From assembly GCF_001685025.1 (NCBI RefSeq), contig NZ_MAYU01000012.1, positions 792,466 through 856,465 on the forward strand: 64,000 nt of DNA. Reading direction: 5' to 3'. The notes beneath the pieces were generated by a model. It made no database searches. It saw only the letters and a program-made list of their open reading frames with translations, and had not been told where the DNA came from. This DNA comes from Bacillus sp. FJAT-27225 (lineage in GTDB: Bacteria; Bacillota; Bacilli; Bacillales; Cytobacillaceae). Numbering within the stretch: position 1 is the stretch's first letter; each line of letters begins with the position of its first letter. The position numbers were made by a program, and so were the translations under genes. Shown here piece by piece: positions 1 to 8,306 of this stretch.

Positions 1-751
1 GCAGCGCCCCAAACAGCGCCAGAACGGCTGCCGGAGGTGCGTAATAGGAACCAGGAAGCCAAAAGTAAAGCGGGAAGATCGCGCCTTTCAGCCCGAATAC
101 AATTAAAAACAAGACCGCAATGACTGTTAATATTCCCGGCATTCCGTTTATGCTAATCTCATTGATCCGCGTTGAGATATGAGCCATGTTCAGCGTCCCG
201 ACGACCGAATACAAATAGGCAACAGAGATGACAAATAAGGCCGAAGAAATAATATTGACGAGCAAATATTTAATGGTCTCCCTTAATTGAATCTTCGTCC
301 CGCCTAGAACCAGCAGCACATAGGAAGACATGAGCATCACTTCAAAGAAGACGAACATGTTGAAAATATCCCCGGTTGTAAAGGCTCCGTTAACCCCGAC
401 CAGCAGAAAATTAAAAACCGAATAATAGTAATGATTTTCCCGATTTTCGCCTATGGATTTAAACGAATATAGCAAGCATGCGAATGCGATGATACTCGTT
501 GTAAACACGAGCAGCGCCGATAGCATATCGGAAACAAGCGTAATCCCAAACGGTGCATCCCAGCTGCTAATGTTGAGTGATTGCACCCCGTCGGTGCGGA
601 CCTTTTGAACAATAATGAAGGAAACAATTATCCCCGCTAGAGCCGACAACGTTGCCAGCACGCGCTGAACGAGTTTATTTTTTCCAAAAAAGATTAAGAT
701 TGCCCCTGTAAGTAAAGGGATTAAGATCGGCAAAACAATTAAGTTAGTCAT
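1..751 (-). CDS. mrpD: Mrp Na+/H+ antiporter subunit D (cut by window edge)
   Basis: The reading frame starts at the ATG at 751-749 and runs off the left edge, so only about 250 N-terminal residues are visible and the C-terminus is missing. The protein is almost entirely hydrophobic and matches the MrpD/NuoN-like proton-translocating family: it opens [17 protein letters not shown] and carries the conserved [13 protein letters not shown] and [15 protein letters not shown] segments of the antiporter/complex I domain. MrpD is one of the two large subunits of the hetero-oligomeric Mrp membrane complex, which expels Na+ in exchange for H+ and supports pH homeostasis. Its start overlaps the end of mrpC by 8 nt, which suggests translational coupling. 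mrpE, F and G should follow outside the window. Confidence 0.93.
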   Translation of the reverse strand, partial: MTNLIVLPILIPLLTGAILIFFGKNKLVQRVLATLSALAGIIVSFIIVQKVRTDGVQSLNISSWDAPFGITLVSDMLSALLVFTTSIIAFACLLYSFKSIGENRENHYYYSVFNFLLVGVNGAFTTGDIFNMFVFFEVMLMSSYVLLVLGGTKIQLRETIKYLLVNIISSALFVISVAYLYSVVGTLNMAHISTRINEISINGMPGILTVIAVLFLIVFGLKGAIFPLYFWLPGSYYAPPAAVLALFGAL

Positions 752-1085
752 TAGGCTTGGTACCTCTCATTTCTTCCACATTATCGGTGCCAAGTTCCTT
801 GTAAGATCGATAGGCGAGAACGAGGAAAAAGGCGGTTACTCCGAAAGAGATAACAATGGCGGTCAAAATTAGAGCCTGAGGGAGCGGATCGGTATAGGTG
901 TCAATTTCATCCCTTAGGATTGGAGCTGCTCCCCTCTTCAAGCCGCCCATCGTTAAAATAAGCAAATGCGCACCATGGCTGAGCAGGCCTGTCCCAATGA
1001 TAATCCGCAGCAAGCTTCTTGACAGCATTAAATAGGTAGCAGTCATAAATAAAATCCCTATGACAAAGGCCATTAAAATTTCCAT
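744..1085 (-). CDS. mrpC: Mrp Na+/H+ antiporter subunit C
   Basis: A 113-residue protein of the MrpC/NuoK family, a small three-helix membrane subunit of the Mrp Na+/H+ antiporter. The sequence shows three hydrophobic segments and the typical motif SHGAHLLIL followed by a region ending [17 protein letters not shown], which is the NuoK-like core containing the conserved acidic/proline stretch. Length is normal for the family. A GGAGGGG ribosome binding site lies upstream of the ATG at 1085. The start abuts mrpB (shared base 1085) and the end overlaps mrpD, so the gene is in the middle of a tightly coupled operon. Confidence 0.95.
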   Translation of the reverse strand: MEILMAFVIGILFMTATYLMLSRSLLRIIIGTGLLSHGAHLLILTMGGLKRGAAPILRDEIDTYTDPLPQALILTAIVISFGVTAFFLVLAYRSYKELGTDNVEEMRGTKPND

Positions 1086-1510
1086 TATTCATCCCCTCCT
1101 ATTGTTTGAATAATGGTCATCGTCACACCGATTACAACCAAATAAACACCGAGGTCAAACAAGGTTGCAGTATGGAGGGATAACTCACCAAGAACCGGGA
1201 GTTGAACGTCCGTAAAAACATGAGTCAAAAACGGCACGTTAAACAAGATTGCCCCGGCACTTGTTGCAATGGCGATCAATAATCCAGTTGCGGTGAGGAA
1301 CCGATAATTCACAGGCAAAATTTTTGCAACCGTTTCGATATCATACGTGATTAGCAGGAGAACAAGCGCACCCGATGTCATCAGGCCTCCGATAAAGCCG
1401 CCTCCGGGGTAGTAATGTCCCGCAGTGAAAATATAAACGGAATAGAGGGCGATGATAAAAAGTAATACTTTAAGGGACGTTTCAAGAATAATGTTATTGA
1501 CTTTTCTCAT
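1085..1510 (-). CDS. mrpB: Mrp Na+/H+ antiporter subunit B
   Basis: A 141-residue membrane protein of the MnhB/MrpB family. Four hydrophobic segments are visible, with the family motif [25 protein letters not shown] near residues 30-54, which is shared by MrpB and the C-terminal part of MrpA-type subunits. It is a structural subunit of the Mrp antiporter and is needed for activity in B. subtilis. The ATG at 1510 overlaps the last codon of mrpA by 4 nt and has a GGGGG site 8 nt upstream; the gene ends at the start of mrpC. Confidence 0.95.
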   Translation of the reverse strand: MRKVNNIILETSLKVLLFIIALYSVYIFTAGHYYPGGGFIGGLMTSGALVLLLITYDIETVAKILPVNYRFLTATGLLIAIATSAGAILFNVPFLTHVFTDVQLPVLGELSLHTATLFDLGVYLVVIGVTMTIIQTIGGDE

Positions 1511-3909
1511 CCTTCTTTCCCCCTATTCTTTAATTTGATCATACCGAAAATCCCCAGTGAGGCAATCGCAAGGACGGTTATTTCAAAAAGGGTATCAAAG
1601 CCGCGGAAGTCAACGAGGATGACATTGACCATGTTTTTCCCGGCTGCTTCAACGTACGTATTTTCAACATAATACTGCGAAATCGAATCAAACAGCTTAT
1701 TGCTATGCGCTGATAATGCAATCACCGTAACAACTGCCCCAACCCCTATCGAAATGACCGCGTTGGTCAGCCTGAATCTCATCCTCGTTTCAAGCTTACG
1801 GAGTTTTGGCAGGTGATAAAAACAAAGCAGGAACAGGGAGACCGAGATCGTTTCAATTACCAGCTGAGTCAGGGCCAAATCCGGTGCCCTGAACAGCACA
1901 TAAAACAATGAAACCGTATAGCCAACTGAACCCAGAAGGATAATCGACGTCATCCTTGACTTCACAAATAAAATGCTAATAGAACCAACGGCGATAAACA
2001 GAACAAGCACAAGTTCATAAATACCGATGTCGGAAACATTGCTTGTATCAACTTTAAATGCATTCTCTCTCAAGAGGACCCCTAATAAAAGAATGATAAA
2101 GAATCCGAAGATATAAAGAAGATATGATCTGATGGAGCCAGTCATATACCTATTCATCAATTTGTTCGAACCTGTTTGGGATCCTTTCAATAAACCGTCA
2201 TATAATCGGTTCAGGGAAAGTCCTTCGGGAATACGTTTGTAAATATTCCCCCACTTCGGATACGTTTTAAAAAGGATATACCCCAGCACCATAACGCCAA
2301 GTGTCATCAACAGCTCCAAATTAGGCCCATGCCAGAAATAGATATGAACATCAAATTCATCACCTGCTCCCAATAAATTAGGAAGGATAGCTGCCATTGC
2401 AGGTGCAATAAGGCTGTTTGACAGCAGGTTTGGGAAAAAGCCGAATATAATCACAAGAGACACAAGAATAAGCGGAGAAATCAGCATTCCGATTGGTGCC
2501 TCATGAGGCTTTTTCGCCAGTTTTTCCGGCTGGAATTTGCCTGTGAATGTTTTGAAAATAAAAATCATGCTGTAAACAAACGTAAAGATACTGGCAATCC
2601 AGGCAAGGACCGGAAACAGAATTCCCCAGGTTTCCAGATTAAAGATATTCATTTCTGTAACTTGAATCATGGCCGTAAAGAACATTTCTTTACTTAAAAA
2701 TCCGTTAAAAGGCGGGATCCCGGCCATCGAGAAGGCCCCGATAAGCGAAACTGTAAACGTAATTGGCATAAGATGTATGAGCCCGCCAAGGTTGCGGATA
2801 TCCCTCGTGCCTGTTTCATGGTCAACAATTCCCGCAGCCATAAACAGGCTTCCTTTAAAGGTGGCATGGTTGATCAAATGGAAGATTGCCGCCATTATGG
2901 CGATAGTAAAAATATTGTCATCCAACGCCTCGAAATGAAGCGCTGCTGCTCCAACTCCAAGCAAGGACATAATCAGACCAAGCTGGCTTACCGTCGAGAA
3001 GGCAAGAATTGCTTTTAAATCGGTTTGTTTGACTGCAAAAAACGAACCCCAAATCAACGTTAGCAGGCCAACTCCGCCAACAAGCAAGAACCACACACTT
3101 GATTCCCCAAAAACCGGCGTGAAGCGTGCAACAAGATAAATTCCGGCTTTCACCATTGTTGCTGAGTGCAAATAGGCACTAACCGGCGTTGGTGCTTCCA
3201 TTGCATCCGGAAGCCAGATGTAAAACGGAAATTGAGCCGACTTTGTAAAGGCGCCCAGCAAGATACAAAGTAAAGCGGGAATAAACAGTGCATGGTTAAA
3301 AATCTGATTAGCTGACAGGATGATTTCAGTCATGCTGAATGTGCCAGTCATCACATAAAGAAGGATAATCCCGCCAAGCATCGCCAGCCCGCCAAACACT
3401 GTAATCAGCATCGACTTCTGGGCACCGTATCGGGACCTCTCCCGTTCGTACCAATAACCAATCAACAGAAACGACGAAAAACTGGTCAGTTCCCAGAAAG
3501 CATACATGACGATTAAGTTGTCCGATAAGACAACCCCAAGCATCGCTCCCATAAACAGTAACAAGTAAACATAAAAGTGATTGAGCCGCTCTTTATCTTT
3601 CGCCAAATAGTAAATGGAGTAGAGTATTACGAGAGCGCCGATCCCCGATATTAATAGCGCGAATAATAAGCCAAGCCCATCAACCTTGGCCGTGAAATTC
3701 ATCCCTAACGATGGAATCCATTCCAATGATGCCATGACGGTTTTTTGGCTCATCGTTTCGGGCAGGAAGGAAAGAAAATAGATAAATAACAAAATCGGCA
3801 GTGGAAGAGCAAACCAGCCTGTATGTACGCGCCTAAACCCGTTATGGAAAAATGGAATGAAAATAGCAAATAACAGCGGCGAAACGATCGCCAAATGCAA
3901 GTAAGACAA
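1507..3909 (-). CDS. mrpA: Mrp Na+/H+ antiporter subunit A
   Basis: The largest Mrp subunit, a NuoL/ND5-like transporter domain followed by C-terminal MrpB/MbhE-like helices, almost wholly hydrophobic. Recognisable parts are the ND5-like block FWELTSFSSFLLIGYW, the lysine-bearing PTPVSAYLHSATMVKAG motif, and the C-terminal APDLALTQLVIETISVSLFLL motif typical of the DUF4040 part. I choose a TTG start at 3909, giving 800 residues, because an AGGAGG site at 3919-3924 sits 9 nt before it and the product then begins SYLHLAIVSPLLFAI like the B. subtilis protein (about 801 aa). The longer frame from 3954 would put the ribosome binding site inside the gene. First gene of the operon mrpA-B-C-D. Confidence 0.94.
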   Translation of the reverse strand: MSYLHLAIVSPLLFAIFIPFFHNGFRRVHTGWFALPLPILLFIYFLSFLPETMSQKTVMASLEWIPSLGMNFTAKVDGLGLLFALLISGIGALVILYSIYYLAKDKERLNHFYVYLLLFMGAMLGVVLSDNLIVMYAFWELTSFSSFLLIGYWYERERSRYGAQKSMLITVFGGLAMLGGIILLYVMTGTFSMTEIILSANQIFNHALFIPALLCILLGAFTKSAQFPFYIWLPDAMEAPTPVSAYLHSATMVKAGIYLVARFTPVFGESSVWFLLVGGVGLLTLIWGSFFAVKQTDLKAILAFSTVSQLGLIMSLLGVGAAALHFEALDDNIFTIAIMAAIFHLINHATFKGSLFMAAGIVDHETGTRDIRNLGGLIHLMPITFTVSLIGAFSMAGIPPFNGFLSKEMFFTAMIQVTEMNIFNLETWGILFPVLAWIASIFTFVYSMIFIFKTFTGKFQPEKLAKKPHEAPIGMLISPLILVSLVIIFGFFPNLLSNSLIAPAMAAILPNLLGAGDEFDVHIYFWHGPNLELLMTLGVMVLGYILFKTYPKWGNIYKRIPEGLSLNRLYDGLLKGSQTGSNKLMNRYMTGSIRSYLLYIFGFFIILLLGVLLRENAFKVDTSNVSDIGIYELVLVLFIAVGSISILFVKSRMTSIILLGSVGYTVSLFYVLFRAPDLALTQLVIETISVSLFLLCFYHLPKLRKLETRMRFRLTNAVISIGVGAVVTVIALSAHSNKLFDSISQYYVENTYVEAAGKNMVNVILVDFRGFDTLFEITVLAIASLGIFGMIKLKNRGKEG

Positions 3910-3918
3910 ACGGTAAAA

Positions 3919-3924
3919 CCTCCT
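3919..3924 (-). promoter_or_regulatory. Ribosome binding site fixing the mrpA start
   Basis: AGGAGG on the minus strand, 9 nt before the TTG at 3909. It lies inside the longer open frame and therefore argues for the TTG start. Confidence 0.75.
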
Positions 3925-4041
3925 ATCCATGATTAGTAGTTTTAGTATGTACAATTCACTTCCGTTTTTGGGCTCCAGGTGAAGGAAACGCGAAGAGGGC
4001 GCCGTCTATTTTTTACCCAAAAACGAAAGAGTTGAAGATAC

Positions 4042-4092
4042 AAAAAGAAGCCTGCCGCCAAAGGGCATACTTTCCCCCCGGTGACAGACTCC
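4042..4092 (-). other. Stable hairpin upstream of mrpA
   Basis: On the minus strand the 11-nt arms at 4090-4080 and 4059-4049 pair at ten positions including two G-U pairs. The loop holds a second small stem (AAAG/CTTT) and the hairpin is followed by TTCTTTTTG. It looks like an intrinsic terminator, but the only annotated gene downstream on that strand is mrpA, about 130 nt further. It could be a leader attenuator, or the remnant terminator of a lost gene. The rest of the 3910-4302 gap shows nothing I recognise apart from a TATAAT at 4231-4236 that may serve the plus-strand gene. Confidence 0.5.
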
Positions 4093-4302
4093 TCCATTGA
4101 AAACAAATTTTTATAATAGTCGGAATTTAGTAAACCCTCATTAGAGTACCACTTTCTTTTATTGCGTTCAACTAACTTGCTTTTAACATCGGGTTTTTAA
4201 TACAGAGGTGCTGGCACTTTTCTAGTACTATATAATGAAAAGATACAAGAAGCGCAATCTCGCTTCGGAACGGAAAAGGATTTTTTAAAAAGAGGAGATA
4301 CT

Positions 4303-4686
4303 ATGTTTAATAAGATTAAAGCTTGGGCGAAGCAGTTAAAACGGCAGATATTCATTTTGTATTTTGCTTATAAAGATGAAAGAGTGCCTTGGTATGCGAA
4401 AGTGTTTACTGCTGTTATCGTCGCATACGCGTTCAGTCCGATTGACTTAATACCCGATTTCATTCCCATTCTAGGTTATTTGGATGAGGTGATTCTGCTT
4501 CCAATAGCGATATGGTTTGCTTTAAGGATGATCCCGGAGGCGGTGTTGTCTGACTGTGAAAGTAAGGCAGACCAGCTGATGAAGAATGGTAAGCCGAAGA
4601 ATTGGGTTGCCGGCTCGATTATCGTGCTACTTTGGGTTGGAGTAATGGTGTGGGTATTTATAAAAGTTTATCAGTTCCTAAATTAA
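4303..4686 (+). CDS. DUF1232 (YkvA-like) membrane protein
   Basis: A 127-residue protein of the DUF1232 family. The family core is clear at about residues 30-70: VPWYAKVFTAVIVAYAFSPIDLIPDFIPILGYLDE, with the SPIDLIPDFIP signature, and a C-terminal hydrophobic segment (about 105-122) that should anchor it in the membrane. The N-terminus is basic and amphipathic. The function of this family is not established. The start is an ATG with a good AGAGGAG site 7 nt upstream. It stands alone on the plus strand, divergent from mrpA and followed by a REP-like element; no operon partner is visible. Confidence 0.85.
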   Translation: MFNKIKAWAKQLKRQIFILYFAYKDERVPWYAKVFTAVIVAYAFSPIDLIPDFIPILGYLDEVILLPIAIWFALRMIPEAVLSDCESKADQLMKNGKPKNWVAGSIIVLLWVGVMVWVFIKVYQFLN

Positions 4687-4733
4687 AACTAAATTCAATT
4701 TCCGCCATTTTACTAATGAATTTCCAAAGCTAG

Positions 4734-4913
4734 ATAAGATGAACTTATTTAGTTTAACTATTTAATTTTCGCTCCAGGCGCTTCGCTTTCCGTGGGGCGG
4801 GAGGTGAGCCTCCTCGGCGCCAGCGGCTGTGGGGTCTCACCTGTCCCGCTGCTCCCACAGGAGTCTTCGCGCCTTCCGCTTCAATTATATTAAGATTCTT
4901 TAGTTCATCTTAT
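4734..4913. repeat. REP/MITE-like GC-rich palindromic element, copy 1
   Basis: A GC-rich core at 4770-4885 (CGCTCCAGGCGCTTCGCTTT ... GAGTCTTCGCGCCTTCCGCT) in an AT-rich gap. It is of a type I recognise as dispersed in intergenic regions of many Bacillaceae. The core is bracketed by perfect 12-bp inverted arms, ATAAGATGAACT at 4734-4745 and its complement at 4902-4913, so the whole can fold into one long stem-loop. No open reading frame. A divergent second copy lies at 52859-53164. Confidence 0.8.
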
Positions 4914-4934
4914 TAATATGTGAAAGGTTTTATA

Positions 4935-4965
4935 GAAAAAAGAGCTAATCGACTTGATTAGCTCT
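4935..4965 (-). terminator. Terminator of the DoxX gene
   Basis: Perfect 10-bp stem AGAGCTAATC/GATTAGCTCT with a 5-nt loop, followed on the minus strand by TTTTTTC. A near copy follows the decayed DoxX gene at 11528-11559. Confidence 0.8.
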
Positions 4966-5011
4966 AAATTATTTACCAACTAGGAACGTATAAGGTCTTT
5001 TGGCTAGGATA

Positions 5012-5419
5012 CTATGCTTCCTTCCCCTTACCCATCAGCTGGCCAAGAGAAAATAGCTTGCTGCCATTCAAGACCAAATACACTGCCAGAGCTAATAACA
5101 CAAGGTCGTAAGCATAGCCATCTAGGAACCCAGCTGGCAATTTCACCGTAAAGATTGCACCAATCATAATAAGGCCTAAAAGCAATGAAGCAATCCGGGT
5201 CCCTATACCAAGAATCAGCGCAATCCCTCCTGCCACTTCAATGACTGCTACTACATAAGCAAGAAAACCTGGAATCCCAATACTATCAAACCAACCTACC
5301 GTATTCTCTATTCCACCCTGAAATTTAGACACGCCGTGTGCTAAAAAGACGATGCCTAGCACAACACGAAGGATTAAAGTTCCAATTTCATTTTTGTTTA
5401 AGATAAGATGTACCTCCAA
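5012..5419 (-). CDS. DoxX family membrane protein
   Basis: A DoxX-family protein (135 residues from the TTG at 5419) with four hydrophobic segments and the family opening IGTLILRVVLGIVFLAHGVSKF, then GGIALILGIGTRIASLLLGLIMIGAIF. DoxX-type proteins are small four-helix membrane proteins linked to redox or thiol stress; the exact substrate here is unknown. The start is odd: the only canonical start codon is the TTG that begins the ribosome binding site itself (TTGGAGGT). The codon at the proper spacing, about 8 nt after GGAGG, is ATC, where one would expect ATG. Promoter at 5446-5473, own terminator at 4935-4965, so monocistronic. A truncated duplicate lies at 11595-11878. Confidence 0.88.
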   Translation of the reverse strand: MEVHLILNKNEIGTLILRVVLGIVFLAHGVSKFQGGIENTVGWFDSIGIPGFLAYVVAVIEVAGGIALILGIGTRIASLLLGLIMIGAIFTVKLPAGFLDGYAYDLVLLALAVYLVLNGSKLFSLGQLMGKGKEA

Positions 5420-5445
5420 TTAAATATTTTATCTTCACTTGATAT

Positions 5446-5473
5446 ATTATAGTTTAATATATTTTTAATTCAA
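5446..5473 (-). promoter_or_regulatory. SigA-type promoter of the DoxX gene
   Basis: TTGAAT (5473-5468), 16-nt spacer, TATAAT (5451-5446) on the minus strand, about 25 nt before the ribosome binding site. Confidence 0.7.
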
Positions 5474-5605
5474 GATTGTAAGGTTATTTTACAATAACTT
5501 TACATTACCAATTTCCTTCTGGCATGAGGACCTCATCTGAAAACACAATAGAATAGGAGTAGAATAGCTCTATAAATCGGATTCGGATAAATCACCTCAC
5601 TATAA

Positions 5606-5642
5606 AAAGGCTGAAAGGAGTTACTACCTCCTTTCAGCCTTT
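5606..5642 (-). terminator. Terminator after the 3-hydroxybutyrate dehydrogenase gene
   Basis: Perfect 15-bp stem (AAAGGCTGAAAGGAG and its complement) with a 7-nt loop, followed on the minus strand by TTTTTATAG, 26 nt after the stop codon. Confidence 0.85.
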
Positions 5643-5667
5643 CAGAGTTTTGTGTAGATATACCTTT

Positions 5668-6444
5668 TTATTGCGCTGTATATCCACCGTCGATTACGAC
5701 AGCTTGTCCGGTTACACTCTTTGCTTTATCACTAGCAAGGAACAACGCATAATCAGCAATTTCGCCTACATCAAGTAGCCGCTTTTGAGGAACCAGCGGC
5801 AAAAGAACTTCTGCCAATACATCTTCTAAAGGCACATTCCTGGTTTTTGCAAGGTCAGCCATTTGTCCGCGAACAAGTGGAGTGTCTACATATCCTGGCG
5901 CAATTGCGTTTACAGTAATGCCGTGTTCAGCACCTTCCAGTGCAGCTACCTTTGTCAGGCCAATTACGCCATGCTTCGCGCTGTTGTATGCAGCTTTTCC
6001 CGCAAATCCAATCAAGCCGTTAATTGAAGCTATATTAATAATCCTGCCAAACTTTTGTTCTTTCATAATAGGGAATACATGTTTAGTAAGAATAAAAGGT
6101 GCTACAAGCATAATCTTTTGCATCAATTCAAACTTGGCTGTTGGGAATTCTTCAATTGGTGAAACATGCTGCAACCCAGCATTGTTAATGACTATATCAA
6201 CAGTGCCATATGTTTCTTTGGCGACATTGACTAAATTAATCAGTTCTTCCTCACTTGTTACATCCGCTTTTATTCCAATAGCTTCATAGCCTAATTTTTT
6301 TAGAGATTCGGCAGATTCCTTTACTTGTTCTTCATTAATATCCGATAGAACGACCTTTGAACCTGACGCAGCAAAATGCTTTCCAATTTCAAATCCAATT
6401 CCTCTAGCAGAACCAGTAATAATCGTAACTTTGTTTTCAACCAT
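5668..6444 (-). CDS. 3-hydroxybutyrate dehydrogenase (SDR family)
   Basis: A 258-residue classical short-chain dehydrogenase, most like D-3-hydroxybutyrate dehydrogenases, which interconvert (R)-3-hydroxybutyrate and acetoacetate with NAD. Visible are the TGSARGIG cofactor motif (residues 10-17), NNAG at 87-90, catalytic Ser140, Tyr153 and Lys157 (YNSAK), and the PGYVDTPLV segment. The start ATG at 6444 is preceded by GGAGGGG at 7 nt; the longer frame from 6468 has no such site. The GntP-family permease lies just upstream (33-nt gap) in the same direction, so the pair probably imports and oxidises 3-hydroxybutyrate or a related hydroxy acid, as with B. subtilis yxjC/yxjF. Substrate is inferred. 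Confidence 0.85.
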   Translation of the reverse strand: MVENKVTIITGSARGIGFEIGKHFAASGSKVVLSDINEEQVKESAESLKKLGYEAIGIKADVTSEEELINLVNVAKETYGTVDIVINNAGLQHVSPIEEFPTAKFELMQKIMLVAPFILTKHVFPIMKEQKFGRIINIASINGLIGFAGKAAYNSAKHGVIGLTKVAALEGAEHGITVNAIAPGYVDTPLVRGQMADLAKTRNVPLEDVLAEVLLPLVPQKRLLDVGEIADYALFLASDKAKSVTGQAVVIDGGYTAQ

Positions 6445-6477
6445 AATAAAACCCCTCCATCTATTCACTATTAATTA

Positions 6478-7767
6478 TTAAATCAATCCGATAGCGCCCA
6501 TTATGATGCCAACAATCATGGCTATTGTCGGAATAAGCAAGGCAACCATAAATACATCCTTATAGGTTTCCTTATGACTCAAACCAGTTACAGCGAGAAG
6601 CGTTAGCAACGCGCCGTTGTTTGGAAGAATGGATGCACCTGATGCTACCGCAGCCATCCTATGGAAGACTTCTGGGCTAATTCCCGTCGTTTGCGATAAT
6701 TGATAAAAAGATTCTCCCAGAGTAGAAAGGGCAATTCCCATACCACCGGAAGCAGAACCTGTAATCATTGCCATAATTTGAACAGCCAAAGACTCGGCAA
6801 CTAATGGATTATCGGAAAGATTGAATAACCAGGTAGTAATATTGTCAAATGCAGGTACTGCTGCAATGACTGCACCAAAACCGACAGCGGCACTTGTATT
6901 CAAGATGGCCATGACCGAGCCTTTGCCGCCTTCATTTATAGAAGAAATAAACTTTTTGCGTTTCTTTAAATTAAGAACCATAATGCTCAATACACCTATT
7001 AAGAGTGCATACAAAGCTTCCATTTTGACTATATTCAGAAGGATCACTACCATAAGCAAAGGAATTAAAGATATGATCCAGTTCGGAATCTCTTTTTCTT
7101 CTTTCTCATCGGAAGCTTCCGGACCCTTTGCAGGTTCAGTAAATACTTCTCCTTTTGCAGTTAGTTTTTTCCGCCTGCGGGCAAGCCAGAGATAACCGCC
7201 AATTGCCATAATAAGTGAAGTTACAATCCCTATAACAGGACCTGCAGTAGGAGTGGTATTAAAATATTCCATTGGTATTAAGTTTTGAATTTGCGGCGTT
7301 CCAGGCATAGACGTCATGGTAAACGTAAACGCTCCAAGTGCAAATGTTGGAACAAGCAACCTTCTGGAGATATTAGCCTCCCGGAACAATTCCACAGCGA
7401 TTGGATAAATCGCAAATACTACTACAAACAAACTAACCCCGCCGTATGTTAGTACAGCGGCGGCTATCAGCACTCCAAGAAGTGCTCTTTTTTCACCAAT
7501 GAGGCCAGTTATTTTCTTAGCAACTGCACTTGCTGCCCCTGTTTCTTCCATCAGTTTTCCGAAAATGGCACCCAACAGGAAGATTGGGAACCAGCTCTTA
7601 ACAAAATCAACAAGGCCATCCATATAAGTCACTGTATACGTTTCAAAAACGTTTAATCCGCTTAAAAGCGCTACTACCCCGGCAGCCAGCGGTGCAACCC
7701 AAATAATGGACCACCCAAGGTAAGCTAAACCTACGAGCAAAAGCAAACCAATAATAATACTTAGCAC
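6478..7767 (-). CDS. GntP family permease, probably for a hydroxy acid
   Basis: A 429-residue polytopic membrane protein of the GntP/gluconate-H+ symporter family, with about a dozen hydrophobic segments, a polar central loop (about residues 195-225, rich in K and E), and the family-like stretch GSASGGMGIALSTLGESFY in the C-terminal half. The start is a GTG at 7767 with AGAGGTGATT upstream. It is co-directional with and 33 nt from the downstream 3-hydroxybutyrate dehydrogenase gene, so hydroxybutyrate uptake is the best guess, but gluconate-family permeases carry varied carboxylates and the sequence alone does not decide. Confidence 0.85.
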   Translation of the reverse strand: MLSIIIGLLLLVGLAYLGWSIIWVAPLAAGVVALLSGLNVFETYTVTYMDGLVDFVKSWFPIFLLGAIFGKLMEETGAASAVAKKITGLIGEKRALLGVLIAAAVLTYGGVSLFVVVFAIYPIAVELFREANISRRLLVPTFALGAFTFTMTSMPGTPQIQNLIPMEYFNTTPTAGPVIGIVTSLIMAIGGYLWLARRRKKLTAKGEVFTEPAKGPEASDEKEEKEIPNWIISLIPLLMVVILLNIVKMEALYALLIGVLSIMVLNLKKRKKFISSINEGGKGSVMAILNTSAAVGFGAVIAAVPAFDNITTWLFNLSDNPLVAESLAVQIMAMITGSASGGMGIALSTLGESFYQLSQTTGISPEVFHRMAAVASGASILPNNGALLTLLAVTGLSHKETYKDVFMVALLIPTIAMIVGIIMGAIGLI

Positions 7768-8306
7768 TGGAAATCACCTCTGTTTCGTATAAATCTATCC
7801 TGTTGCCATCCCTCTTGCCAAATGCTTTTAGTTGAAAAAATCTATAGATAGATCGCTTCCTTAAACTTAATCTTTACATTGCAATCCTAAAAATATTTCC
7901 AATTGATAAATTATCACACGAAAAATTATTAACCTATATATCTCCATATTGAGATATCTTTGTATAGGGATTTATTGTTTCTAAGATAACTCATCAGTTA
8001 AATTACCGGAAAGAAACATACCTTCAATAAGTCAATTCCCTTATCCCTATCATTCAAACAACAAATTCCTCTTCTCCTGTTACTATTCTAAAATGAAATT
8101 AAGATTATTGTCAGCAGTTCTAGAATGCCGAGCAGCCTTTTATTGGATTTCCTCTTTAAAAAGCTTTTCCGACTCTTTTGTCATTCCCTACCGCCCATAG
8201 TAAAAAGCCTGTGTTTAACTAGAAATTCTTTATGTCGTTAAATGTATATAATCCCAAATAAGTTGGAAGATAACAATAGCCTTATGTTTAATGGAGTGGG
8301 TTACAG
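7768..8306. other. Divergent intergenic region with a short dyad
   Basis: An AT-rich 539-nt gap between the minus-strand permease and the plus-strand exporter gene. It holds a perfect 7-bp dyad, ATATCTC-N6-GAGATAT at 7938-7957, which may be an operator, and a weak -24/-12-like match at 7804-7821. No open frame, RNA gene or terminator is evident in the remainder. Confidence 0.4.
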
